Source of the DNA: Branchiostoma belcheri
Taxonomy: Eukaryota; Chordata; Leptocardii; Amphioxiformes; Branchiostomatidae
Assembly (NCBI RefSeq): GCF_001625305.1
Contig: NW_017802791.1
Coordinates: forward strand, 38,550 to 102,549
Direction of reading: 5' to 3'
DNA: 64,000 bases
In this document: positions 22,263 through 32,719 of the stretch, piece by piece
Layout: every line of letters begins with the position of its first letter
Numbering within the stretch: position 1 is the stretch's first letter
Notes under the pieces: generated by a model
Databases searched by the model: none
Seen by the model: the letters and a program-made list of their open reading frames with translations, nothing else
What the model was told of the DNA's origin: nothing
Position numbers and translations under genes: made by a program

Positions 22263-22757
22263 GTGAACATTTGCCAGTTTCCCATCCCCAGAATGCAATG
22301 CGAAAATACGGGGTAACCCTCATTTGCATAGGACTGCATGGAAGCATGGTGCTCTATTATTACCACGATGGAAGGCATAGGAATGATCCTGTTGACGTTA
22401 AACAGCTTGCTTTTCACTGCGTTTTGAGGTGTTGGGACATGGGCTGAATCTCACAAAAATAGAGAATGAACTGTTAGTGTTCTTTTCAACATGGGACATG
22501 GAACATATAGCGTTACCACTATAACGTTACAAACCACATGTTCAAAAAAAATTATTCTCTATTTGTTTTCAGATTCAACCCATAGTAATTTAATTAATGT
22601 TGAGCATAAAGAGCCCCAACACCTCAAAACGCAGTGAAAAGCGAGCTTTTTAACGTCAACAGGATCATTCCGATGCCTTCCAGTCCTATGCAAATGAAGG
22701 TTACCCCCGTATTTTCGCATTGCATTCTGGGGATGGGAAACTGGTGAATGCCCACAT
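22263..22757. mobile_element. Foldback MITE, ~495 bp, long inverted arms
   Basis: The left arm starts GCCAGTTTCCCATCCCCAGA then ATGCAATGCGAAAATACGGG; the right arm ends with the complement CCCCCGTATTTTCGCATTGC then TCTGGGGATGGGAAACTGG. Arms also share GGATCATTCC / GGAATGATCC, GTTGACGTTAAA and CAAAACGCAGTGAAAAGC. The left arm has about 30 extra bases near 22340; the right arm has a short unpaired insert near 22595. The loop is about 22500-22540. The ORFs called here on either strand come from the palindrome. Confidence 0.8.
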
Positions 22758-22879
22758 CGATGGGGTCTGAGAGTCAGCCATGTTTGTACATAACGAGGAG
22801 TGATATCTTTGATTAAATGTATACCTTGCTCATATACTGGCTTTATATCTAAAAGATGTTAATGATACAATTCATTTAA

Positions 22880-23670
22880 GTGACATTTTAGTACGTTACA
22901 ACAATTGTAGTGTACAATGTAGCTAGTTTCATCAATCTCTTTTTTAAAGATAGCTGCGTTCTTTTTTTCAAATGATATGTTAGTGGAGTTCCGTCCGTTT
23001 TGCGATATGTAAGTTGAAGCTGCTATTTCTAACAATATCACGACACAAAAAGTAAATTCTCTTCTTATTTCTCTTCAAAGTTAGTTTTATGTAGTAGGAT
23101 TAATTTAGAAATTAAAATTAAAAGTAAATTCTCTGGTTATTTCTCTTCAAAGTAAATTTTATGTAGTAGGGTTAATTTTTAAATTACATAGCAAATAAGT
23201 GCCATATGACATACAAGTGTATTCAAAAGCTGGAAACACAGCTGTCAGCCATGTTTGTTTATAGTCTAGTAGTTTGTGGTGGCACCATTATCTGTGCACA
23301 CCGTTTTGCCGCCGACCAACCATAAATGTCAAATTGCATAAATGCATGTATGTTAAAAAGTGGAAGAAAATTACAACCGTTTTTTTTTTCAATTAAAACA
23401 TAGCAAAATTGTAATAAATTCTTCACATTTGAATTCGATACATTAAAATTTGTAATAAGTTCTTCACATTTAAGTCATTCGTTCAAAAATATTACACAAT
23501 GCTCTTTTAAAGCTAACGAGTTACACACAATGCCATACAGTTCCCTGTGTGGTAACAACATTTCAATGTACAGATAAGGTTTAAGGGTTAATGACCCGCC
23601 CCGAGGTGAATATGGTGTGATAAAGCCTTGTCAGTTGCTATAACCACCGAATATAGCCATCGAGTGAGCG
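22880..23670 (+). mobile_element. Repeat family R, longest copy
   Basis: Contains ACACAAAAAGTAAATTCTCT (23043), GGAAACACAGCTGTCAGCCA followed by GTTTGTGGTGGCACCATT (23232-23290), ATTACACAATGCTC (23491) and AAGGGTTAATGACCCGCCCC followed by GTGTGATAAAGCCTTGTCAG (23582-23640). The same phrases occur at 14210-14560 (inverted), 50005-50270 and 57755-58112. A related left end may be GTACGTTACAACAATTGTAG at 22891. Confidence 0.65.
23045..23185 (+). repeat. Local tandem duplication, ~75 bp x 2
   Basis: AGTAAATTCTCTTCTTATTT, then TTCTTCAAAG, TTTTATGTAGTAGG and TTAATTT, appears twice in a row (23051 and 23125) with a few substitutions. Confidence 0.75.
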
Positions 23671-23764
23671 CAGCGAACGAGGTGGCTTTATCGTCCATAA
23701 ATGTTACATAATACTCTCATACGAGTTACAGACTCCCAACATTTTAGAACATTTCAAGACACAG

Positions 23765-24116
23765 ATAAGGATGGGTGGTATGTTGTTGGGGAAGGCGGAC
23801 GAAAACCGGGCGCATGATAAAGAATGTCACGATTTTCCCCAACAACCTCTGCTTGGAGAGTAATACCACCCTACTCTTCAAGAAGAGGTTGTTGGGGAAA
23901 ATTGTGACATTCTTTATCATGAGCCCGTTTTTTTTTCCGCCTTCCTCAACAACCTCTGCCACCAGTCTCTGCCACCAGTCGCAGCCTCAAAGGGCACGGG
24001 GAGCGGTAGTTCTTTGAGAAATGTGTTGATGGGGAAGGCGGACAAAAACCGGGCGCATGATAAAGAATGTCACGATTTCCCCCAACAACCTCTGCTTGGA
24101 GAGTAGGGTGGTATAA
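23765..24116. mobile_element. Palindromic MITE plus a partial direct copy
   Basis: GTTGTTGGGGAAGGCGGACG, then CGGGCGCATGATAAAGAATG, then CCCCAACAACCTCTGC (23780-23855) is followed by its inverted copy (23882-23958) and by a second direct copy (24026-24100). The direct copies carry the same AATACCACC / GGTGGTAT borders. ORFs on both strands follow the symmetry and are not genes. Confidence 0.8.
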
Positions 24117-24328
24117 TATAACACATTCAGTTCGCCTCATCATAGCCCCGTACCGCACAGGTGTCTCCGAGGTGGTTACCCCAAGGGTCGAGGTGTTTAA
24201 AGCCAATTTCACGGCGTCTGAGTCAGGATGAAGCCGTTTGCTCCAACTGTTCATAACGACCGTTCAAATTTCACGCGCACTTACACCTCAGGGTGCCGCA
24301 GTTCCCTCTGCTCAGGCGGGCTGCACGA

Positions 24329-24885
24329 AAATGTATCTTACTGAGGACTACTAATAAACTGGTGGACGTAACAACCACTAAATATCTGATACCAGCTCAG
24401 AAAAGAGCAAGAAACAGTCATGCCTTTGAATATCAGAGTTATCAACCAAGCATTCAGGTGTTCAAAAATGTATCTTACTGAGGACTAGTAATAAACTGGT
24501 GGACGTACCAACCACTAAATATCTGATACCAGTCCAGAAAAGAACAAGAAACAGTCATGCCTTTGAATATCAGAGTTATCAACCAAGCATTGAGGTGTTC
24601 AAAATGTATCTTACTGAGGACTACTAATAAACTGGTGGACGTACCAACCACTAAATATCTGATACCAGCTCAGAAAAGAACAAGAAACAGTCATGCCTTT
24701 GAATATTACAGTTATCAACCAAGCATTGAGGTGTTCAAAAATGTATCTTACTGAGGACTTCTAATAAACTGGTGGACGTACCAACCACTAAATATCTGAT
24801 CATGCCAGGCCAGAAAAGAACAAGAAACAGCCATGCCTTTGAATATCAGAGTTATTAACCAAGAATTGAGGTGTTCAAAATTTTG
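24329..24885 (+). repeat. Tandem array of a LINE-internal segment, ~137 bp x 4
   Basis: ATGTATCTTACTGAGGACTA starts at about 24331, 24468, 24604 and 24741 (period 136-137). Each unit encodes the same piece of a reverse-transcriptase C-terminus: KLVDV.TTKYLIPAQKR, then RNSHAFEYQSYQPSIEVFKN. The units differ by a few bases, so this is local amplification within one dead LINE rather than separate insertions. Confidence 0.85.
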
Positions 24886-25100
24886 CAAGAACTATCGTAG
24901 ACTGGAACACGCTAGCGTTAAGCACAGTTGGGGCATCATTACTAGAAAGTTTTAAACAACTCCGGCAATTAAATGATTGTGCAAAGATTGCGTATAACAA
25001 GTCGCTTGGTATAATATAGCTAGCTGCCGCCGCGCCGCGTGCCTGTGAGGCTGGTGTATTACGCCGAAGGGCTATACCGATACAGATACAGACGGGCATA
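24886..25100 (+). mobile_element. LINE 3' end following the tandem array
   Basis: AGAACTATCGTAGACTGGAA, then GGGGCATCATTACTAGAAAG and TTTTAAACAACTCC match the RTIVDWNSLP...SLESFKQLL segment of the copy at 27780-27870. The tail has GCTGCCGCCGCGCC and TTACGCCGAAGGGCTATACC, then GATACAGATACAG, and is shared with 51873-52135. Confidence 0.8.
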
Positions 25101-25169
25101 TGTTGGGTAGAGTGTTCATAACATTTGCCTGTATACGTTCGTGAAGGTTAGACATCCAAGTAAACAATA

Positions 25170-25440
25170 CTCATAGACAATTCAAACTCTACTACTGGAT
25201 AAGTTACGCAGATAACTTCCGGACGTTTAAGTGACATCCTTAATAATGTACTAACACAAGTAGTCAACACTTTTGTATGAGCAACTTAAAAACGGTTGAA
25301 CATGACGAAGACTTTACCAATTTTCATTGATATGTAAAACGACATAACTAAAGGTAATTCCGGATGGTAAGATAACTCCAAAGAAATTGCTACTGTTACC
25401 TATGTGGTGTCAGGACGGGGTTCTAGGTACTTGAGAGTTC
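25170..25440 (+). repeat. Dispersed repeat D2, copy 1 (homologous to 32720-32990)
   Basis: TACTACTGGATAA, CAGATAACTTCCGGAC, TGTGACAT-like spacing, GGTTGAACATGACGAAGACT and the final TTGAGAGTTCTAC recur in the same order at 32745-32995 with moderate divergence. No ORF. In both places the copy is a few hundred bases to 1.8 kb from a piggyBac-like MITE. Confidence 0.6.
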
Positions 25441-25467
25441 TACGCGCAGTCCTCCCTTTCAGTTTAA

Positions 25468-25894
25468 CCCCATCTAGACCGGGCTTTTTTGGGCTTGGTG
25501 GGACGGGGGGGGGGGGGCGTCATTTGACCCCCCCCTCAGAACTCGCGAACAGTATGTCGTATGACCACCAAATGTAAAGAGAATGGTGAACTAGTAAAAA
25601 TTTATCATATCTACAATTTTCATGTCGTTATGGCGTATTATGACGTCATTAATGTGATTTTATTGGCTAAAACCGTCTAGATAGGTTATTCCCTGAAAAC
25701 TAAATGGTATACAACATAACTTTACCAAAAGTGTTTATGAAAGAATATAGGGTGTACTAAGTCTTATGTGTCCCATAGCAACACCGGTGACGTCATAAAA
25801 TGACGTCATGCATATTTAAGCTATCCGCCATTTTGGATCATCAATCTTGAATTTTTTTTTTCAGGACAAAGCCTAAAATACATTTTAGGTTTAA
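25468..25894 (+). mobile_element. piggyBac-like MITE, half copy
   Basis: A TTAA (25464-25467) is followed by CCCCATCTAGACCGGGC and then by about 420 bp matching the reverse complement of 31440-31872 through GCCTAAAATACATTTTAGG. The other half is missing, so it is 3' truncated. It keeps CRE-like TGACGTCA at 25641, 25788 and 25801. Confidence 0.8.
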
Positions 25895-27045
25895 ATTTGT
25901 AGATCCATTAGTAGATGGCCTCCTGAACACCGCGCAACCTTGGTTAACGTATTTGCCTGTATATAATGCTAGGAGGTACAAAATGTATGTGTACGTAGGA
26001 AATTGCATTGTGTAATGATGCTACCACATATAACTTTGCTACCTGTAATTCATATCATATACAAGCATACAATTCTCAAACCTGCATATTAAAACATTTA
26101 ATTCCGCTTCATGGCACCCATAAAGATGAAGAACCTTTGGCCAAATGTCCTAAATGATAAGTAAGGTTACATTTCCAAAGCAAATGCATAATATTTACTT
26201 TGTACAAAAGTGGAATACAAAAATTACTGCTCAGTTTATTCTTACTAAAACATTGCTAACATAACCAGCCTCTCCAACTCTTTGTTTGTTTGTTTGTTTG
26301 TTTATTCGTATATAATCAGAGAGAAGAACAATAAAATGAACATATTACAGTAAAATAGGATATGCAGGGGAAAGATAAGAAGCCATAATGTCTTGTCCGT
26401 GATCTTCCCCCGACTAAATTAATTGACAACTGTAATAATGGTAATAATAAATAACAATAAATAATTGAAAAATTTGATCAATATGATAACGATAACAAAT
26501 CAAATAGTAACAATAAATAACAAAAGTAATTGGTAAAAAAAACGTTAATTAGAAATGATATGTTAAAAAAATAAGTCCTGAAACTTGTAAACGCCACAGG
26601 GTGTCTGCTACATCACCAATTACCATGGTGACAGACGTCTGGTCTAGATTTTAACCTGTGTTTTGAGAAAAAGAAGGAACAGTCTGAGAGCAATTTTTCT
26701 TCTGCGAAAGTAAAAAATAATAATCGATACTACATTACAGAATGAGCACATAGTGTAGATCGGTAGATGGCGCTAAAACCTAAACTCTTTACCGATAAAT
26801 ACCAAGAGAGGCAAGTTTGACTACAATAACATCATCAACCTAACACAGACTGTGCAACTTAAGTTTTATTTTTTCTTGAAGCAGTGTCTATATTGTCAGT
26901 TTTGGTTAATATAAAGCTACATATATGTATTATCATATGCTCATATTTGAAGCAATGATAGCGTAAAATACGTTCCGATTTTAAAATTTCCAATTTCAAA
27001 AGTACCATGTACCAACCAAAGAACGATAGATAAATATTATGTTGT
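25895..27045. other. Gene-free AT-rich stretch
   Basis: No exon. (TTTG)n microsatellite at 26280-26303. At 26310-26600 there are A-rich short motifs (AATAATAAATAACAATAA), perhaps the tail of a minus-strand retroelement; not provable. Confidence 0.45.
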
Positions 27046-27270
27046 CGTGGGGTCGTGTGGCGTAGCAGCAGCGTTCTCGACTCGGAAGCCGGGTTCGAGT
27101 CCTGACATGCCACCGATCTTGTGCCCTTGGGAAAGGCACTTAACACGACTTTTCTCACTTAAGTCAAGTGAAAATGAGTATTGCCTTGTCCTGTATTCGT
27201 CCTCTGCGTTGGTAGCGGCATAAAATAAGTTGATATAACTTGAGTGTGCTGTCACCATGTCTATTCATGA
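27046..27270 (+). mobile_element. tRNA-derived SINE, family S (copy 3)
   Basis: GTGTGGCGTAGCAGCAGCGT (A-box region), CCGGGTTCGAGTCCTGACAT (B-box), then CCACCGATCTTGTGCCCTTG, GGAAAGGCACTTAACACGAC, AAGTGAAAATGAGTATTGCC and the end AAGTTGATATAACTTGAGTG. The best-preserved plus-strand copy in the window. A short deletion removes the CCTAGAGGT-like part of the anticodon region. Confidence 0.85.
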
Positions 27271-27559
27271 ATCGTTGGAATCTGTAGCGATAGTACACAC
27301 CACAGCTCCGATATGGCTCCCATATGGCGCCCATTGTTTAGAACGGTTGCCACAAGCTCGCGTGTCTACACGTTGTTAACCAAAGAGCAATCTTCAACTT
27401 GAAGGCCTTGGTGAGATGCAGCCGCATGAAAAGTGCCCAATTTGTTGCGGCTCGACTGATGTGCTCTTCACCCGGAAGAGATGATCCGCATGTTTTATAG
27501 ATGGGCTGTTCGATCGCACGGTTCCAATGCTTTTGGTGAGGCAGTGTATGCACATAACC

Positions 27560-27960
27560 GTATGCAGTGTACGCAAGAAACCTACAGTGGGGGGCGCTGG
27601 AAGACAGACGTAGAATGTCCAGACTGTGCATGATGTACAAAATGACTCATAAACTGGTGGACGTACCAACTACTAAGTATCTGATACCAGCCCAGAAAAG
27701 AACAAGAAACAGTCATGCCTTCAAATATCAGAGTTATCAACCAAGAATTGTTCAAGAGGTGTTCAAAAACTCGTATTTCCCCAGAACTATCGTAGACTGG
27801 AACTCGTTGCCACCAAGCACAGTTGGGGCATCATCACTAGAAAGCTTTAAACAACTCCTGCAATCAAATGTGCAAAGATTGAGTGTTACAAGTCGTTATG
27901 CCGGTTATGCCGGCTATACTGATACAGATACAGAACCGAATGTATATGACCGGGAGCAAG
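27560..27960 (+). mobile_element. LINE reverse-transcriptase C-terminus, CR1/Jockey-like, open for ~148 codons
   Basis: An open frame from 27567 reads LQWGALEDRRRMSRLCMMYK, then KLVDVPTTKYLIPAQKRTRN, SHAFKYQSYQPRI, FPRTIVDWNSLPPSTVGASS and LESFKQLLQSNV. This is the classic C-terminal signature of mobile-element reverse transcriptases of the CR1/Jockey type (LxWxxLExRR....FFPRTIxxWNxLP...SLxxFKxxL). The tail contains GCCGGCTATACTGATACAGA repeats. The polymerase domain is absent, so this is a 5'-truncated copy. Related dead copies at 1862, 24329 and 51873. Confidence 0.9.
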
Positions 27961-28049
27961 GTCGGCTGTGGTTGCCTCGTGTTCAGCGATTGTCGGCAGG
28001 TGTTCGGGAGTAGGTTTACTTATCAACGGTCGGGACAGGGTTGGAAGTC

Positions 28050-28100
28050 CAATTTTAGTCAAATTTGATTCAAATAGAAAGGTAGGCGTGGCCTAAATAT
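28050..28100 (+). repeat. Short dispersed repeat D3 (copy 1)
   Basis: CAAATTTGATTCAAATAGAA followed by AGGTAGGCGTGGCCTAAATA. Matching copies at 31968-32030 (inverted) and 44280-44345. Confidence 0.65.
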
Positions 28101-28134
28101 GTTATTTTGCTCTTACATGATATCGTTATTTTTT

Positions 28135-28192
28135 TTCCTTTCTTCGTTATACTAGGGACATATCATTACAAAATGGTACTCATCTTCAACTT
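28135..28192 (-). mobile_element. LINE zinc-knuckle remnant, minus strand
   Basis: The minus strand reads YYCKDKVEDEYHFVMICP, the VEDExHF...CP part of the LINE C-terminal zinc-binding motif (compare IEDEIHFTIDCP at 17690). It abuts the tail of the SINE at 28190-28400, suggesting a SINE inserted into a LINE or a tail shared between them. Confidence 0.55.
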
Positions 28193-28400
28193 TGTCTTTG
28201 CAGTAATACATGTGGTACACAGGCAGCTGTTGCTGGTGTTGTGTCCCACACATAAAAACAAATGCAGGACAGACAATACTCATTTTTCCTTGAGTTAAGT
28301 GAGGAAAGTCGTGTAAAGTGCCTTTCCCAAGGGCACAAGATCGGTGGCATGTCAGGACTCGAACCCGGGACCTTCCGGTTACGCCATAAGAGCCCACTAG
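28190..28400 (-). mobile_element. tRNA-derived SINE, family S (copy 4, inverted)
   Basis: The plus strand shows the complement: GGGCACAAGATCGGTGGCAT, GTCAGGACTCGAACCCGGGA (B-box complement), with AAAGTGCCTTTCCCAAG before it and CAATACTCATTTTTCCTTGA further left. Faces copy 3 at 27046, about 1 kb away. Confidence 0.8.
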
Positions 28401-28797
28401 CTTGCACTACTCTTGTCATTCTATTGTACGACCAGCTGCATGCTACACCGATGATGCATTATTGACAAAAAACGTGCTTCTTTGCGAACTTAATTAATTC
28501 CTAAAGTTAAATAACTGGTGAAAGTGTTCCAAATTTACAGAATTACATCGATTTAACGGTATTACTGGCAATACACTACAACAATAACGAATATAATTTA
28601 ATAATTTATAATAAACACTACAAATAAGAAATAAAGTAGCAAGGCTATTATAACCGGATCTAATTACAGCTTTCTCATCCGCAATCGTACTAATAGAACG
28701 AGAATTTAATTGCTTTGCCAAAAATTACAAAACTAAAAACGCAGCATTCATTACATTGTTGCTGGTTCTCCATTAAAATATTAATGAATGTCTAATA

Positions 28798-28905
28798 GTA
28801 TCTATCTATTTCATATCTATCTATCTATCCATCTATCTATCCATCTATTTAAATATCTATCTCTATTTATCTTTCTATTTATCTAGCTATCAATCTCTAG
28901 TTACC
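28798..28905 (+). repeat. (TATC)n microsatellite, degenerate
   Basis: TATCTATCTATC runs interrupted by single substitutions (CATC, TTTC, CTCT). Confidence 0.85.
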
Positions 28906-30210
28906 TATGTATATGCTACCCATGTATCTTCATAATTCAACGAGAATTAGCTATTTCAGCCGCATAGAACGTAGCCCCTGACAACAGTTGGGACACAGGA
29001 AAGTTGAGATATTTTGTGAATGTGGTTTCTCTTGTCGTTTTCCATACCAGTAATATATGACTAGAAAGGTAGATATTTGCTCGGAAGCAAATACAGCATA
29101 TTTCAGTCCATACTCTCATTCCAAGATAGATTGTTCCATATCCACTATGAAAATTCCATGTAGTGCTCCTCAATATTAGTGCTTACGCCCCCCCCCCTCC
29201 ATTCAGTGCTTTTCGGTAAGAGTGATCTTGAAATCCCCGTATAGCGCCTTTAAGGATCGCCCAAGGATAGAATCCATTTCAAGAAATGACAAGAGAAGAA
29301 GGAGAAGGACAAGAATGAGGAGAAGAAACATGAGGAACAAGACTGGCAATGAAAACATACATTGCCATGGCAACGGTGGTTGCTGTTATGGTTATTGTTT
29401 GCATGGCACTGCCATCATTTCATGATTTTGAGGAAGACTTGGTACCTGTTAAGTCTAGATAGACACTCCTCCCCTGATAGTGTAGTGAACGAGCCCTGGG
29501 GTCACAGAAAGTAGGGCCATCCAGGGAAGAGAGATATTCCCAAGGGTTTCCAGGAATGTGGACATTCATGCCTGTAGACAAAATGCCTGTACCATTCCTA
29601 GAATCCTTGCAAACCGCACACAATACTGTTAGGCTCTTCACTGAGACGTCACCAAAAACAATATTTCAGCTCATACCATGGTACCAAGGATTCCCTTGTA
29701 TAAGCTGGCACAAACAGGTGCTGTCAGCGGCGGAACAAACATTCGCGCCAGACGGTTGAGTTTGCGCACCCTCTTCAATTACCTTTTCTGATGTTTATTT
29801 GCTTTTAAGAGTATAATTACAGGGCTAATCATACGGTTAATTAACTTACGGAGGTGGAGATTGCCAACAGACGGTGCCCATGTTCTTTAAGTGGATGGAA
29901 ATGTCACACGTGTTTACTGCAGATTCTATCAAAAGTCCGTTAAGTTTAAAATAGATTTTATCTGTCTGCACTAGTCTGCTTTTGATATCACGGGAAGCGT
30001 TTCTTTGGTTTGTTTTTCGTGAACTAATTTTCTCAAATGCTACATAAATAGTACCATACATAATGTTTGTTCAAAGTTATATCCCAAAACAATATAATGA
30101 AATCTAGCTATGATATGAATTCAAAGATTTAAAATAGATTTTATCTGTCTCTACTAGGCTGCTTTGTCACCAGAATAAACATTTTAGTGATTGCTTTTGG
30201 TGTAACAGCT
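28906..30210. other. Gene-free stretch with a GC-richer island
   Basis: 29420-29760 is less AT-rich than its surroundings and open for 67-73 codons on each strand, without splice-supported structure; it may be unique regulatory DNA or an old pseudogene. 29361-29374 is ATTGCCATGGCAAC, one base from the RFX palindrome. 29941-29958 and 30132-30149 repeat the phrase AATAGATTTTATCTGTCT. Confidence 0.4.
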
Positions 30211-30212
30211 AT

Positions 30213-30505
30213 AGATCGGTGCAATAGCTCAATTGGTAGAGTGCTCGCTTTGTAACCGGGAAGTCGTGAGTTCAAACTCCGGCCGGGTCATACCAAAGAC
30301 TTTAAAAATGGTACACACTTCTGTCTCTGCTTAGCACTCAGTATATATGAGAAAGAGTGTGGGAAGGTCAAACACACAGCACTACCAGTGGACTAGACCC
30401 CTGCTGTAGTGCATTGCACAATTGTGTGTCGCCCAAGGGCTACTAAATGGAGATGGGCACCACCCTACGCTCGGGCACGAGCACGGGAGACCTTCTTCTT
30501 CATCT
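30213..30505 (+). mobile_element. tRNA-headed SINE, second family
   Basis: The head GCAATAGCTCAATTGGTAGA (A-box), GTGCTCGCTTTGTAACCGGG (TGT in the anticodon place) and GTGAGTTCAAACTCC (degenerate B-box) is followed by CCGGGTCATACCAAAGAC and a body of about 200 bp. The acceptor arms do not pair and the T-stem is broken, so it is not a working tRNA gene. Confidence 0.7.
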
Positions 30506-30953
30506 TTTGGTGTAATACTTATTCTATTTCGTGAAGTTAACATGTATGGTGTCGTACAAAACGGCCCCTCGTAGTTAATGCAAAATCTCGGAATGAAATT
30601 AAGGTTTGATATGCAGTGTAAATAAAACATAAGGCATCACAAACTTTGTACATGTCTGTATGTGTCCACAAGGGGAAAGGTTCAGCAAATCCCCGGTTCT
30701 AAATAAATCCATAGTCACCGTAAAATGACATTAAGCAAAATGTTGTTCATAATGAGATGAATAGGCGCTTTGGAGCACTTAGAAATAAGTGCTTTTTATT
30801 TTACGTTTAAGCCAGACTCGCGACTAAATCTGACGACCTTTACCTTTACTTAACAGGCAGATCTCTAGTTTTATTGGCATAAAAAGCTCAAGTAATCCCC
30901 CATGTGATGATTGTTTGTTATGTTTCTATTAAGTCTTATACGTGTATAAGTAC
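30506..30953. other. Gene-free stretch
   Basis: No coding or repeat evidence. Confidence 0.4.
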
Positions 30954-30957
30954 TTAA

Positions 30958-31872
30958 CCCTACCTAGACCGGGGGGGGGCTAAAAGTGCCCGCGCCAACT
31001 TTGATGTCACCTAGCATCTGAACGGCTAGGCGTAGAACGGCGAAACTTGGTGACTTTTCCTAGAATATTGTTGGCAACAAATCTCTATCATTGGAATAAG
31101 ATAATAATTTTTTGTGTTGCCATGGCAACGGGTTTCTGACAGGCATTTTTTGCTAAATTTAGTACTTTTTGTTTCAACAATAGAATTTTATGGGTTTTAT
31201 GTCAAGTTACTCATGGTTTCTAATATTAATAACATCCCATATAATTTTATGTAAATTTTATCATTAAATATGCATACTTTATGCTAATTTGATGACGTCA
31301 TTGGCCAAAATCCAAGATGGCGGACCATATCATCAGAACAGGTATATACAGGTTATTTTCATTAAAATTTCATCAATACTTCCATTTCTTTTTCCAAAAA
31401 AGGTTTAATTGAAGGTCTTTAGTATGTTTACGATGTATTTTAGGCTTTATACATAAGAAAAAAAACTATTTTTGAAAATTCAAGATTGATGATCCAAGAT
31501 GGCGGATATCTTAAATATGCATGACGTCATTTTATGACGTCACCGGTGTTGCTATGAGCAACATAAGACTTAGTACACCATAATATTCTGTCATAAACAC
31601 TTTTGGTACAGTTATGTTGAATACCATTTAGTTTTCAGGAAAAAACCTATTTAGACGGTTTTGGCCAATAAAATCACATTAATGACGTCATAATGACGTC
31701 ATATTTAATCGTAACGACATAAAAATTGTAGATATGATAAAATTTTACTAGTACACCATTCTCTAAAAATTTGGTGGTCATACGACATACCGTCGCGAGT
31801 TCGTTACGGGGGGGACCAAAAGACGCCCCCCCCCGGTCCCCCCATGTCAAAAAAAGCCCGGTCTAGGTAGGG
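30958..31872. mobile_element. Complete non-autonomous piggyBac-like element, 915 bp
   Basis: TTAA flanks both sides (30954-30957, 31873-31876). Terminal repeats are CCCTACCTAGACCGGG and its complement CCCGGTCTAGGTAGGG. TTAA target duplication with CCC... ends is the hallmark of the piggyBac superfamily (established). No ORF, so it depends on a transposase elsewhere. Inside are an RFX palindrome (31116-31129) and five TGACGTCA palindromes (31293, 31522, 31535, 31683, 31694). One half matches the copy at 25468; the other half shares an internal region with the element at 50593. Confidence 0.9.
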
Positions 31873-31967
31873 TTAAGACGACGATACAGCTGGCAACTCA
31901 TAGAACTTGCTCTTTGCTCCGTAAGCCCCTGTGACACATGTACACATTCACAACCTCCCCTTGAACA

Positions 31968-32030
31968 GATTAAGGCCACGCCTACTTTTCTATAGGAATC
32001 AAATCAAATTTGAGTCAAATTTGACTGCCA
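31968..32030 (-). repeat. Short dispersed repeat D3 (copy 2, inverted)
   Basis: AAGGCCACGCCTACTTTTCT then AATCAAATCAAATTTGAGTC, the complement of the copies at 28050 and 44280. Confidence 0.65.
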
Positions 32031-32052
32031 ACTACACCGCGAACTATTCCCG

Positions 32053-32106
32053 AACACAACACAACACAACACAACACAACACAACACAACACAACACAAC
32101 ACAACC
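32053..32106 (+). repeat. (CACAA)n microsatellite, about 10 units
   Basis: A perfect ACACAACACAAC tract. The 130-codon ORF covering it has no other support. Confidence 0.9.
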
Positions 32107-32719
32107 TAAACATGGCCGAACCCCCCGCCCACACCCGAATGTTTTCAACATTTTGAAACATTTGGCTAGCGTAAGCAACAGTAGCCGAACAATAGCTGAC
32201 CTTACTCCCGACGTCTACCTACTCGTAACCAATGGTTCTGGGAGTTCGGCTGCTGGTTCTGGAGGCCATATACAACTATGTGTAACAGGGGCTGTACATA
32301 AAAATATTGGCAAAGAAGTATAAAGCGTAGCCAGCCAAATTTCATGATAATCTTAGAAGCATGATTTGATTCCATAGATATGATTACATATGACCCAATG
32401 TATACAAAAAGACACATTATTTTGATTAAACCTTACAGGGTCTTCTACGCTAATAGCATCATCTTGGAAGGCGGAGGGTCTCCTTGTGTGATTACATCAA
32501 GGAAGCTGCCATATCTTGTGAACTATGTGGGTAATTGATACCGCTCCTATTGGGATAATTAGATTCTGCTCCGGATAATCTGCATGCTTTCGGGTTTGAT
32601 AAAACGTTTCCCCTGCTCTCATTAAGGTAATTCAGATATGATATGGACCCCCTAGGAGCCATTTGGATCCGTGCGTGTTCCACGAAAAAGAAATAACGCG
32701 AAATTTGCGTTCGTAGATC
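32107..32719. other. Unique stretch; possible regulatory island
   Basis: No exon. The part 32430-32690 has several GATAAT/GGATAATTAG/GGATAATC and TAATT cores in about 250 bp, in less AT-rich surroundings. Could be an enhancer; unproven. Confidence 0.3.

Noticed and set aside
22159..22447. 82-codon ORFs on both strands
   Set aside because: They lie in the arm of the hairpin element 22263-22757 and mirror one another.
30217..30292. tRNA-Thr (TGT) gene
   Set aside because: Broken T-stem and unpaired acceptor arms, followed by a SINE body.
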